From assembly GCF_963678975.1 (NCBI RefSeq), contig NC_089275.1, positions 22,443,977 to 22,507,976 on the forward strand: DNA of 64,000 nucleotides, written 5' to 3'. The position numbers and the translations under genes are program-made. Shown here piece by piece: positions 10,415 through 19,873 of the stretch. The DNA comes from Dysidea avara. Lineage: Eukaryota > Porifera > Demospongiae > Dictyoceratida > Dysideidae. The notes beneath the pieces were generated by a model that did no database searches, was not told the DNA's origin, and saw only the letters and a program-made list of their open reading frames with translations. Every line of letters begins with the position of its first letter. Within the stretch, counting starts at the first letter, position 1.

Positions 10415-11984
10415 TACCAGAGTAAAGTGATCTGCTTTTGCTGGCTGCTTTTCTAGAGCACATTGGCGAGCCGTACGAGTGGTCTGGGGTCTTGATGGAG
10501 CCCTGGCCAACCAGGAGATGGCTGTGTGTGGCTGTACAGCTCCGTGGTGTTGGACAATGGCCTGTGCTGTATATTTCCTTTCATTTTAGCCAGTTCTGAT
10601 CCCTGAATGGCCTATAACTTGGCCTAATTCATCCCAGCACGTTTCTTTTCAATTTTTGAACACCATCTTGCCCGCCTTCCACGGCCCCCGCCTTCCACCC
10701 TTCTGGAGCTCGCCTGATACAGACAACCTCGGTTTAAAAACTATCTAAAATGGCGGGAAACTTAGCTGTTGGCTACTTCTTCAGTGGATGATCAGAAAGA
10801 TAAGAATTTGTTGTGAAACGTGTGAAAATTTGGTATGCGTAGCTACCACCATTGGCCAGCTACAACACACTGAATATTTAAAACCGACGTTTCTCGATAC
10901 TTTTGAATGGGCGATAAGACCGGTTTTCCCAGAGACAGTCACATATTGTACATGTAATTGTTATGTACAATTGTTGTATTGTTTATCAGTGGGAATGAGC
11001 CTACTGCAACATCACAGTCCAGTAAAACTGAGAAAGACAAGGTACGTATGATGTGGGGGGGGGGGGGGGGGGGCGTATACTTTCATAGTTGGTATGTGCA
11101 TAACTTTTTTTTAATGTAAAAAATATACAAATATGTGACTCACTGAGCAAAACCCCAACTAGTTTGCATTTTTGAATGGCTTCTCTGCTGTCTTGAAGGA
11201 AAAACCAGTGGGCTGCTAAAGATTTAGTCTTATCTGGTGAATATGTTTGGAGTTACAGCAATCGACAGCAGGAAGAACAAAACAGTTGATTTGTACAGCG
11301 ATTATACATATACTGAAAATAAAGGCACTCATTTAATTGATCATAATCATGAGGCTATGTGATCATGATGAACTGTGGAATTCATCAAGGTACAGTTTTT
11401 GGCCTATATCCACCCATGTTTCAAGCAAGGAGGCTGTTCAATTTTAGAAACGGCAATGATAAAGTTACAATCTCATTACAAACAAACACAAATAACTCAC
11501 ACAAACTGCATCATGGTACAGAAATGAAACAAAGATATTCTTACTCTCCATGAAAAGGCAAATCACCAATCCAAGTATTTTTCACTGTTTACTAAAGCAA
11601 TTAAAATGTGCGTAAATTTATTTTTGCAGCATGCATTTTTTACACAATGTATTTTGAACTCTTTTCTGTTGGTACAATTTTGTCTTTTCTTCTTTTATTG
11701 TCTAAAGCTGATCTACATAATATAGCAGTACACAGATATACACGAATAAAAAGATGTAATTATGTATAGCATTTGTTTCTAAAATTCAATGTCATAATTT
11801 ACGTATGTACAAACTGAAGCATAAAGTACACATTTGCACACAACAGAGGAGCACACACATACAGTGTGACTATCAATGCTAATAAGTGAACTGTTCAATT
11901 AGAGTACTTCATTGCTACATTCCGGCTATCATAGTAAATGCATGTTGTATTAGAGTAATTCAATGGAGCTCTGAATATTTTGAG
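10415..11984. other. Noncoding sequence with a G(19) homopolymer
   Basis: No gene recognised. It includes a relatively GC-rich, promoter-like stretch at 10660-10760 followed by ATGGCGGGAAAC, but that frame stops after 13 codons. A long G run lies at about 11055-11073. Confidence 0.4.
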
Positions 11985-12130
11985 ATGTAATAAAGTCACT
12001 AGGGTTCTTATGAATACAAATACATGAAATCTGGCAAACATCTGTTCTGATTACATCCTGAGAAAACATCCTGATTGCCTGGCAGACGTCTACAAGCATT
12101 CGAGCATAAAACGGATGGCTGTTGCCAAGA
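11985..12130 (+). repeat. SINE-like repeat, copy 2 (degenerate)
   Basis: It shares the core ACATCCTGATTGCCTGGCAGAC and the TTCGAGCATAAAACGGATGGCTG block with the copies at 8770 and 27893. The B-box end is missing. Confidence 0.5.
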
Positions 12131-13103
12131 TATAAAAACTTTGGGAACAAAGTGAGGATCCACTGTACTACAATGGGTAATTATTTGGTTATCATGACAA
12201 TCATGATTATTTTATTAGCAGAATGGAAGTAATTGATATCATCTAATTTTCATTAATTAGTGATAATAGAAATTGGAAATTATAAAGTTCTTAGTTACCT
12301 GACTATTGACAATATCATTGTCAGAATCTACCAGAATTCTAAGTGTCTTTACAAATCTAGAGTTCCTCTTTAGTCTTCAATTTATACTCACTGTAACAAC
12401 ACAATATAATATAATTATAAACAAGTTTATATGCATATAAACTAGCTTTTGATATTTTCTTTCCATAAGTAGAAACCACGAGGACTTGTATGCCTTCAGT
12501 CTCCTGGATGAGTTTACTGACATGGTCACAGAGACACCATGAAATCTTGACGGTTATTCTCCGAGGATATTGAATATACCTTGGATCTGTAACCATTTAA
12601 TCAGGTAGAGTTGATGCTGCTGAAACATATTATTCAAATTAATGCAAAATAAAAGTAGCCATGGTAGTTGGTAGCTGGACCACTATAATGCTCACACCTT
12701 GCTGCCAGACTGGTATCTACTGCGTAGCTAGATCAATTTTTGATAATTATTGTAATTGTTGGGTGTAACCACATTTTTAAAGAAAAGTTCCAATAGGCAA
12801 CATAATGGGGGTACAGTCTCCATCTGGCTACAGCAGTTCAACAGTTCAAATTTCAAAGGATTGAATTGCAACAGTTCCATTGATATTTGATGTGCTGTGT
12901 AATACCAGTATACCTGTAGCTAAATTAGTGCAATAGTGAAACTGTTTTTTAGTTAGTGTGGATAAAAGTATAGCTAAAGCTATATAAATGCAACACCTGA
13001 AATTTACAGCCCTCAACAGAGTAAATCAAAATTGTAGTGCTGCACTGCGTGTTGTTACTTAAACTATCAGATACACTAGCAGTACCTATGAAGGTATTGA
13101 CAA
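12131..13103. other. Noncoding sequence
   Basis: A 79-codon minus-strand open frame at 12357-12596 begins with a true ATG and has a protein-like composition. I recognise no domain and see no clear splice context. No other feature seen. Confidence 0.35.
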
Positions 13104-13111
13104 TTGGCACT

Positions 13112-13417
13112 CAGGGGCGGATCCAGAGTCTGGAAAGAGGGGGGAGGGGCACCTTGGTGATAAAAAGTTGAAGAGCAAAAAAAAAAAAAAAAAAAGGTCA
13201 CAACAATAATAGCTAGTTAACCTTTACCAAATATATTATATCACGTATGTTATGTAAAATAAAATCCTATTTATAGCTTCATAAGTAAGCTGCACTGCCT
13301 CATGAACATTGTGACTGCTTTATTAGAGTAATTGACTGCTCTATTAGAGTATCTCGATCTTGTATGCAATTTCTTGAAGGGGGGAGGGGGGGCATTTGCC
13401 CCATCCTGGATCCGCCA
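13112..13417. mobile_element. hAT-type MITE with 8-bp target duplication TTGGCACT
   Basis: The left end is CAGGGGCGGATCCAG. The right end CTGGATCCGCCA is its inverted, slightly eroded partner. TTGGCACT flanks both sides (13104-13111 and 13418-13425). The interior contains an A(19)-type run and two copies of the dispersed CTCTATTAGAGTA-type motif. Confidence 0.8.
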
Positions 13418-13565
13418 TTGGCACTCCCACATTTCCATGCTTTTACAATCCAACTGATGTTTCTCACTTGTATAATTACACGTATTGTGCTAATGCCAAC
13501 TATTTCACTCGGATTTAAATTATATTTATGAAAGTCATGGCAATTTTACAGAAAAGCTAATATTA

Positions 13566-13672
13566 GGCCACTCCAAATAAATTGTCTGTTTCCCGTCCTG
13601 GACTCAGGCATATTTGCATGCGGGCGGGCGGTCCATTTCCATTATAAGATTGGCTAGCTATTCAAGCCATTA
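13566..13672. mobile_element. Left end of a Harbinger-like MITE
   Basis: The terminus GGCCACTCCAAATAAATT is preceded by TTA and matches the first 100 bp of the complete element at 62912-63646. The sequence passes into the tail of a minus-strand LINE fragment at about 13672. No right end was found. Confidence 0.6.
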
Positions 13673-14246
13673 TTTATGATTATGATTATGATTATGATTA
13701 CTGAAAACACAGTTACAAACTGATATGTTCAGGTAAGGAAAAAACATTGCAAATCACATAGATGAGAGTCAGTTATAATTTATCTAAAAATACTTGTAGA
13801 GATTGGGATTCTATTGTGTCAGTTGGTAAATTGTTCCAATCGCGGATAGATTTGGGGTAATAGCTGAATTTATAATGATCTGTTCTAGCAAACGGAATCT
13901 CAAAATGGAAGGGGTGGTGGTGGCGGGTGGGATATGTGGTGTTAGTGAAATAATTTGGGACTGTTAAGACTGATGAGGAGTAAACAATGTTGTAGAATAC
14001 TTTTAATCTAGTCACATATCGTCGGTGTTGAAGTGATGGCCATTGTAGATCTGCTAACATAGATGTAACACTACTGTTATATCGGTAGTCTGACTTGACC
14101 CAACGAGCAGCACGTCGTTGTACCATTTCTATACTTTGTATCTCCTTCTGCAAGTAGGGGTCCCATACTGCCGATCCATACTCCAACAGTGGTCTCACTA
14201 TACTGGTGTAGGCTAAACATTTAGTTTCTGCAGAACATCTATGCAT
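13673..14246 (-). pseudogene. LINE ORF2 C-terminal fragment with (TAATCA)n tail
   Basis: The minus-strand frame 14246-13773 encodes the C-terminal part of a LINE RT protein. It has VRPLLEYGSAVWDPY, an IEMVQRRAARWV block and a terminal RDWNNLP motif, all typical of the region downstream of the RT. The stop is near 13773. A short 3' UTR ends in tandem ATAATC units (plus-strand TTATGA repeats at 13673-13703), a microsatellite tail of the kind LINEs carry. It is a different family from the 15602-19492 element. Confidence 0.8.
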
Positions 14247-15447
14247 GGTGTGAACTTCATTACATTTCTATTGTTTCCCTACACTGGATATGGTTTGTAG
14301 CTGAAAGCATAAAGAAAGCCATGCAGCAACTAGCTTTTAGTATATGAGAACATGTAAACGCATTATGTAGCTATACAGCTGCCATCCCAGCTGCTATAGC
14401 TACTGATATACAGGCTGCAGCTGCAGCTACTTCACACATGCCATTATGCGTGCCATTATATCCCTAGTATTTGCACATACCTTTAGCGACCCAAAAGGAT
14501 TAGACAACGCTTCATGAACTGCAAGTTCAAGCTGCAGCTGAATCACGTTCAAGCTATGATGAGGAGGCAGCTAAGTCATGATAATGTAGACGAGCAGCAT
14601 ATCATGCTACAGACAGTAGCTTACTTACCAAAGTTTGCAACTGGTTTAATTGCGTTAATGTTTTAGTTGAAACTTCAAACACAAGCGAAATTAGTTCGGA
14701 AGTATACAAGCAGATTACGGACACATTCACGGATAAGTCAATGCGCGTATAATCTAGACGGCGCTATAAATCTTTTATACCTTCCATAAACCTTGCTTCT
14801 CACTTCGTACTATACTTATGTTCATGTATACAGTACAATGAAATGATACAATAAACAAATTTCTGTACAAAACACATCATGAATTCCTATTCGTACGAAC
14901 TAAAATTTCAATTACAAATTTCTAAATTTCCAATTAAATTTCTAAATTTCTAACCAAAAAGTCTAAATTTCTGAGCTGATCGACGACATTTCTGGAAGTG
15001 AAGGACCCCTCGATGACACAACAGGTACACAAAAAAATCGTGTCGACTGAGATTAAAATGATTGATGGCGGCAAAAACTCACAACAAGACTTACAATAGG
15101 AGTTTGCCTAGTACTTGTAAAACATAAAGAGATTGTCATGAAATACTCCACGCCCGTAGAAAGTAGTCCAGAGCAGAAGACACCATTTTGGCCTCATGAA
15201 TTCACCAACGGCGGAGTGTTTCAGGGCGTGCGCTAGTTTCTAATCCCTGTACTCTAATATCTATGGCTGAACGTCTTCCTCTACAATTCCGCCGTTTCAC
15301 AAATCCGTAGTGAACCATAATCGTTCTTATACCAACGCTTTTAGAGCCCTGTACTAGAGAAACAAAGATCCTAAACCCATGGCGTTGTTAAACTTTCGAA
15401 AAAGTAATCTGTGTAGCCAAGATTCAGTTCTTTATTACACTAAGAAT
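14247..15447. other. Noncoding sequence between two LINEs
   Basis: No open frame of note. The A/T-rich patch at 14910-14965 contains repeated TTTCTAAATTTC words. Nothing else is supportable. Confidence 0.45.
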
Positions 15448-15601
15448 TTGAATTATTATTATTATTATTTATTATTATTATTAATGCTTTACAATGCAAC
15501 ATACAATTACAATTATACATGTGTAGGTGGGTATAGATGAAGAAAAAGTTGCATTGATGGTCTGCCAGCAACCTGTGCTGGCAGCCGGGAGTTAATTAAA
15601 C

Positions 15602-18457
15602 TTATGTAGTAAAGTTAATTGTCAGTCCAGAATCATAGCACTTGCTGCATCTACAGCAGTAATGATAGGTGCAGGGATTGTCAGGAGAGAAATTTGTGGT
15701 GAAGTGTTGCCATAAATAGTTCTGAATAGTAGCTTTGATGACTGGTAGGGACTGGTTGATGTCAATGCAAGGTAATTGGTTCCATATCCTGGGAATTCTA
15801 TTAAAGTAAAAGTTTCTGGCATAGTTACTATTAGTGCGGACATGATTTAGTTTGTTAGTAGACGAAGACCTGGTGTTGGAAGAGCTAAATGATATGTAGT
15901 TGTATATGTTAAATTGAGAAGATGGCTGTTGTAAAGCTTTGACAAGGAACATAATATCATAGAGATCGAGCATATACATTAGAGGTAAGATACCTAACCG
16001 GAGTAAGCGTGTTTTATAGTCACTGACATAATCAGCTAGAATGAACTTGGTGGCTCGTCTTTGTACTTTTTCAAGAATAGTGGTATCTTTGATCATATAA
16101 GGATTCCACAATTGTGAGCAATAAGTTAACTGAGATCTCACTAGAGTTAAATAGAGAAGTTTTCTGGCTCTGATAGAATGGCAGCTATGGAAGACACGCC
16201 TCAGCAGTCCTAAATATTTATAGGCTTTAGCAGTTATGATTTGATAGTGCTTGAACCAGGACATATCTGATGAAAGCTGCAAACCTAAGTCACGATGAGA
16301 AAGAAGCTGTGGGAGTGGGCAGCCATCAATAGAATATGTGGTAGTGAATTTACTGTTGAAACTCAGGTGGATGCATTTGGGTACACTGAATCTAAAATCA
16401 TTGTTAACACTCCAGGTGAATAAATGGTTGAGATCTTCTTGTAAGCACAGTTGGTCAGAAGAAACAGCAATACTTTTAGATAGTTTGGTATCATCAGCAA
16501 ACTGGAATATACTTGAGAATTTTATGACAGATGGTAGGTCATTGATGTATAGCAGGAAGAGCAGTGGGCCAAGGGTGCTACCTTGAGGCACCCCAGACAG
16601 GACAGGAAGTAAGTTGGAAATGGAATTACAGATTCTTACACATTGTAGACGATTATGTAGATAACTGCTGAACCACTTATGGAGATTACCGGAGATTCCA
16701 CAAGACTTCAATTTATTTAGCAGTTTCATATGTGGAACACTGTCGAAGGCCTTGCGAAAATCCAAATAAATAGAGTCTATTTGATGGCCTTGAGTGGTGA
16801 CTTGATGAATGCTGTTCAAGTATAGCAACAGTTGTTGGGTAGTTGATCTACCAGGAAGGAACCCAAATTGACAATTTGTGATATGGCTGAGTGTGTGATT
16901 GATTATGTTGTTATAAACTAAAGTTTCAAGGACTTTAGACGTGTTGCTGAGGAGGGAGATCGGACGATAGTTCTTTACTGAAGATCTATCTTCTGATTTG
17001 TATACAGGTACAATTAAATGAATCTTCCACTCCTCAGGAATTGACCCAGTTGACAGACTGAGATTAAAAAGATGGCATAATGGACGGGTTAGTGAGAAAG
17101 CACAGTTTTTGAGGACCTTGGGACTAATTTTGTCGATACCAGTAGCTTTGTTAGGGTCAAGTTGGCACAGAACATAGTATACTTCATCCTCAGTGAATGT
17201 TAGAGAATTTATTTGATCTGGATGGAGTGATGGAATGGTTTGTTCAGAAGATGTTGGAGCTGTAAAAACTGAGTGGAAGTATCGATTGAACAGACTAGCT
17301 CGGGAAGCATCACTTGAAGCTGTAGTGTCATCGAGATGTACAGTAGGTGGTATTGTGCCAGATTTAGTATAACTTCTAATATAGTGATAGATAGCAGGAT
17401 TAGAGGATTCGGCATAACTGTTTATGAGGGAAGACTCATAATTAGATTTGGCCAAAGCTACACTTTGTTGAAAATGTTCATCAGCTAGACGAAGTTTAGC
17501 AGTATTATGGGGAGTGGGTGAACGTTTATGAGTTCTTCTGAGAGTGTGAAGGCACTTCAACTGATGCCTTATATCACGACTAAACCACTTTGGATACTGA
17601 TTAGATCGCAACTGAAACTTGGGTATAAACAAGGACATTGCTTCTGAGATGACCGATTTGATGGTAGACCAAGTGCTTTCAACATCATCACAGGTTAAGC
17701 AGTCAGCAATGTTAGAATTTAAAATAAAGTCATTCATACTCGTAAAGTCAGCTTTTGAATAATCATAAGCTTGTAATGTAGTAGTATTGTGAAGTGGTAG
17801 ACAGTTTTGGTTAATACTGAAGGAAATTGGGAAATGGTCAGATGAAATCTGAGAACATTCTGGAGAATTAACTGAGACATTTGTGATGAGGTCTTCGTCA
17901 TTGGTAAGAATGAGGTCAAGTATGTTGCCATGAATGTGTGTTGGGTAGGTTATAAGTTGGACAAGATTCAATTCAAAGGTCATGTCGCATAAGTCTTCAG
18001 AGGCTCGACAATTACCACACATTGTTTCCCAGTTTATATGTGGTAGATTAAAATCACCTAGAAGAACAACACTGTGTGACTGCTGGAACTGTGATATGTG
18101 ATCTGATAGGGATCGAATTTGAGATGATGTTGGATCAGGAGGAAGGTATACCACACATAAGATTAGGCGTTTGGGTAGCTTTAGTTCAACAGTCAACATC
18201 TCAAGATTGGTGGGGGAGGGTAAGAGTTTACTGATGATATGAGTTCGAACGGCAATTAGGACCCCTCCACCTCTAGACCTACGATCATTGCGATAGATAA
18301 TGTATTGATTTGGTAGAATTTCATTGTTAAATACATTGCTGGTTAACCAGGTTTCTGTAATAGCAACCAAGTCATATTCATGAGAGTAAACTAAGGATTG
18401 GAATTGTGTTAACTTATTAATAATACTTCTAGTGTTTATGTAGAAACAATTAGGTAG
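15602..18457 (-). CDS. LINE ORF2: APE endonuclease and reverse transcriptase
   Basis: This open frame has 951 codons. The endonuclease starts within a few residues of the ORF1 stop (YINTRS with the catalytic Asn; then TETWL with the catalytic Glu near residue 37; GDFNLPHINW; SDHFPISF). The RT follows, with NYRPISLLSN, FRKAFDSVPH, SGVPQGSTLGPLLF and FADDTKL. A C-terminal thumb with VQRRATKFI and a terminal Cys cluster (CCRCSKC) complete it. Known role: nicking of the target and target-primed reverse transcription. No ATG precedes the endonuclease. The first in-frame ATG lies near residue 87, past the catalytic Asn and Glu, so translation probably depends on readthrough of the ORF1 UGA or on non-AUG initiation. 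Confidence 0.9.
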   Translation of the reverse strand, partial: LPNCFYINTRSIINKLTQFQSLVYSHEYDLVAITETWLTSNVFNNEILPNQYIIYRNDRRSRGGGVLIAVRTHIISKLLPSPTNLEMLTVELKLPKRLILCVVYLPPDPTSSQIRSLSDHISQFQQSHSVVLLGDFNLPHINWETMCGNCRASEDLCDMTFELNLVQLITYPTHIHGNILDLILTNDEDLITNVSVNSPECSQISSDHFPISFSINQNCLPLHNTTTLQAYDYSKADFTSMNDFILNSNIADCLTCDDVESTWSTIKSVISEAMSLFIPKFQLRSNQYPKWFSRDIRHQLKCLHTLRRTHKRSPTPHNTAKLRLADEHFQQSVALAKSNYESSLINSYAESSNPAIYHYIRSYTKSGTIPPTVHLDDTTASSDASRASLFNRYFHSVFTAPTSSEQTIPSLHPDQINSLTFTEDEVYYVLCQLDPNKATGIDKISPKVLKNCAFSLTRPLCHLFNLSLSTGSIPEEWKIHLIVPVYKSEDRSSVKNYRPISLLSNTSKVLETLVYNNIINHTLSHITNCQFGFLPGRSTTQQLLLYLNSIHQVTTQGHQIDSIYLDFRKAFDSVPHMKLLNKLKSCGISGNLHKWFSSYLHNRLQCVRICNSISNLLPVLSGVPQGSTLGPLLFLLYINDLPSVIKFSSIFQFADDTKLSKSIAVSSDQLCLQEDLNHLFTWSVNNDFRFSVPKCIHLSFNSKFTTTYSIDGCPLPQLLSHRDLGLQLSSDMSWFKHYQIITAKAYKYLGLLRRVFHSCHSIRARKLLYLTLVRSQLTYCSQLWNPYMIKDTTILEKVQRRATKFILADYVSDYKTRLLRLGILPLMYMLDLYDIMFLVKALQQPSSQFNIYNYISFSSSNTRSSSTNKLNHVRTNSNYARNFYFNRIPRIWNQLPCIDINQSLPVIKATIQNYLWQHFTTNFSPDNPCTYHYCCRCSKCYDSGLTINFTT

Positions 18458-18460
18458 TCA
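18449..18460 (-). promoter_or_regulatory. Candidate stop-codon readthrough site (UGA CUA) joining ORF1 and ORF2
   Basis: The minus strand reads CAA TGA CTA CCT. The stop is the only one between ORF1 and ORF2, and both frames are in register. UGA followed by CUA is the context known to promote efficient readthrough in alphaviruses and in several animal genes. I infer an ORF1-ORF2 fusion by readthrough; there is no experimental evidence here. Confidence 0.5.
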
Positions 18461-19492
18461 TTGATTTTGATTAGGAACAGAGGGTTGTTGATTAGGGACA
18501 GAGTCGGGTGCAATACTAGCAGATGTAGAGCTTGTAGTAGATGAACCACTGGAGGAATTAACAAATTTGAAGTCTGTAACTATGCCATGAAGTCTGTTGT
18601 TGATAAGAATCTGACCGTTGCGAAGTTTTATAGCCTTACGGTCTATTCCTTGTTGAATAAGGTTCCAACGTTCATGAAGAAGGATTGATTCTATCTTTCT
18701 CTCTTCAGGTGTCATGTCAGGTTTAATCAGGATAGGTTTTTTGGTTTTGCTTCTGTTGAATAAGACAGTGCTGGCATCAAGTGTACGGAGAAATTTAACT
18801 AGTATTGGTCTTGGACGATTGTTATCAGCTGAGAATTTTCCCAAACGGTGAATGTCATTGATTGAAGTATCACCAATACTAGTGTCGATGGTGTTAAGGA
18901 TCGGGAGAACTTTCTCCAAGTCAAGTTTAGATCTGGCGACTCTTGGCATATTTGGAGGGCACTCCTGGATACCATAGATGACAATGTTGTGGTTTCTGTC
19001 AGTATTTCTGGCTTTGGTATTGGTTATATTTGCAGAAGTATTGACACTGGCTTCTGATGAGATGTTAAGAGATGTCGATGTGTTGCCTGCTGTCTGGTCT
19101 GATTGATTTGTGTTGTTGACAGATGACTGTAGTAGGGTGATTGTTTCTGTAAGTGAAACTATGCTGGCGTTTAGGTCTTTAATGGTATTCATTAATTTGT
19201 TTATTTCACTGTTTTGGTTAACCAGCATACAATGAGAGCATAAGTACTGAGAGTCAGACTCACCTAGTTTGAGAAATGCTGGACGGGTCAGGCCCGCGCA
19301 TTTTCTGTGGATCCAGCCTTGACAGTCACCTTCACAGAATACGGCTTCATCACCATCAGAATTTTCGCCAGGCTCCAAGATCGCTTCTTCGCAGACTATG
19401 CAGTCGGCTTCACTGTTCTTGACGTTTTTAGATTTTCTTTTGGGCGGAGAGCTTCCTGCCAGCTTCCTCTTGGGTTTTCGAGGGGTTGCCAT
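18458..19492 (-). CDS. LINE ORF1 protein with PHD-type zinc finger
   Basis: This 344-residue protein starts at the ATG at 19492-19490, which has A at -3 and G at +4; the upstream GTG frame is not a start. A basic N-terminus (PRKPKRK, PPKRKSK) suits nuclear or nucleic-acid binding. Residues of about 30-90 form a PHD-like Cys/His cluster (CIVC, CEGDCQGWIHRKC, CSHC). A Ser/Thr/Asn-rich and predicted coiled stretch follows, then a conserved block (NIVIYGIQECP, later RPILVKF), which looks like the RRM-like/CTD core of LINE ORF1 proteins. ORF1 products of this type bind the element RNA and act as chaperones. ORF1 ends in TGA (18460-18458), after which ORF2 continues in the same frame. Confidence 0.85.
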   Translation of the reverse strand: MATPRKPKRKLAGSSPPKRKSKNVKNSEADCIVCEEAILEPGENSDGDEAVFCEGDCQGWIHRKCAGLTRPAFLKLGESDSQYLCSHCMLVNQNSEINKLMNTIKDLNASIVSLTETITLLQSSVNNTNQSDQTAGNTSTSLNISSEASVNTSANITNTKARNTDRNHNIVIYGIQECPPNMPRVARSKLDLEKVLPILNTIDTSIGDTSINDIHRLGKFSADNNRPRPILVKFLRTLDASTVLFNRSKTKKPILIKPDMTPEERKIESILLHERWNLIQQGIDRKAIKLRNGQILINNRLHGIVTDFKFVNSSSGSSTTSSTSASIAPDSVPNQQPSVPNQNQ

Positions 19493-19660
19493 AGTTTCCA
19501 CTCCAAAAGTTTACGTCTAAAAATGTCTTCTGGCGAGGCTGGCGACTATCCCAGTCGATAATTCGACTGGGACGGGTAGAGTAACACAAAATAAACACAA
19601 AAAGACGCAGTTCCCGGGTCTTAAACTCTTCAAGGGAAGAAGAGGAAGACCCTAGCCACA

Positions 19661-19873
19661 CTCGCGTCACGTGCTATTCTGTTTCTGTGTTGTCAGTGTT
19701 TGTTTCGTCACAGAGTCCGCGAAGCGATCTGATTGGCTCTGCCAACATTCCGGCAGTGGTCCCGGAATGTGTGCAACAGTGACCAGACGGTTTATTTGCC
19801 GCCCCCACACAAACCGTCTGGCACGCGAGACTAGTGATCAGCATCCGCCATTAGCTAGCACAGAAGGTTTAGA
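19661..19873 (+). promoter_or_regulatory. AAR2 promoter region with CCAAT, ETS-like and inverted-repeat motifs
   Basis: The region holds CTGATTGGCT (19729-19738), the reverse complement of an NF-Y CCAAT box. Two opposed CCGGAA ETS-like sites are arranged as CATTCCGG...CCGGAATG (19746-19769). A perfect 11-bp inverted repeat CCAGACGGTTT/AAACCGTCTGG lies at 19783-19821. An E-box GTCACGTG lies near 19668 at the LINE boundary. No TATA box is visible. This resembles a TATA-less housekeeping promoter and argues against AAR2 being a promoter-less retrocopy. The factors are inferred from motifs. Confidence 0.5.

Larger units (their letters stand above)
15448..19660 (-). mobile_element. Nearly complete CR1/L2-like LINE
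   Basis: Read on the minus strand, the element has a roughly 170-bp 5' UTR (from about 19660), ORF1 (19492-18458), one in-frame UGA, ORF2 (18457-15602), a short 3' UTR and an (AAT)n tail at 15448-15480. Both ORFs are open along their full length, so the copy looks young. The 5' end abuts the promoter region of the divergent AAR2 gene. I could not identify a convincing target-site duplication, so the exact ends are approximate. Confidence 0.85.

Noticed and set aside
12357-12596. 79-codon minus frame with a true ATG and protein-like composition
   Set aside because: No domain recognised and no neighbouring exons found; kept only as a note.
18799-18984. Minus- and plus-strand short frames inside the LINE
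   Set aside because: Overlap the long LINE frames with no independent evidence.
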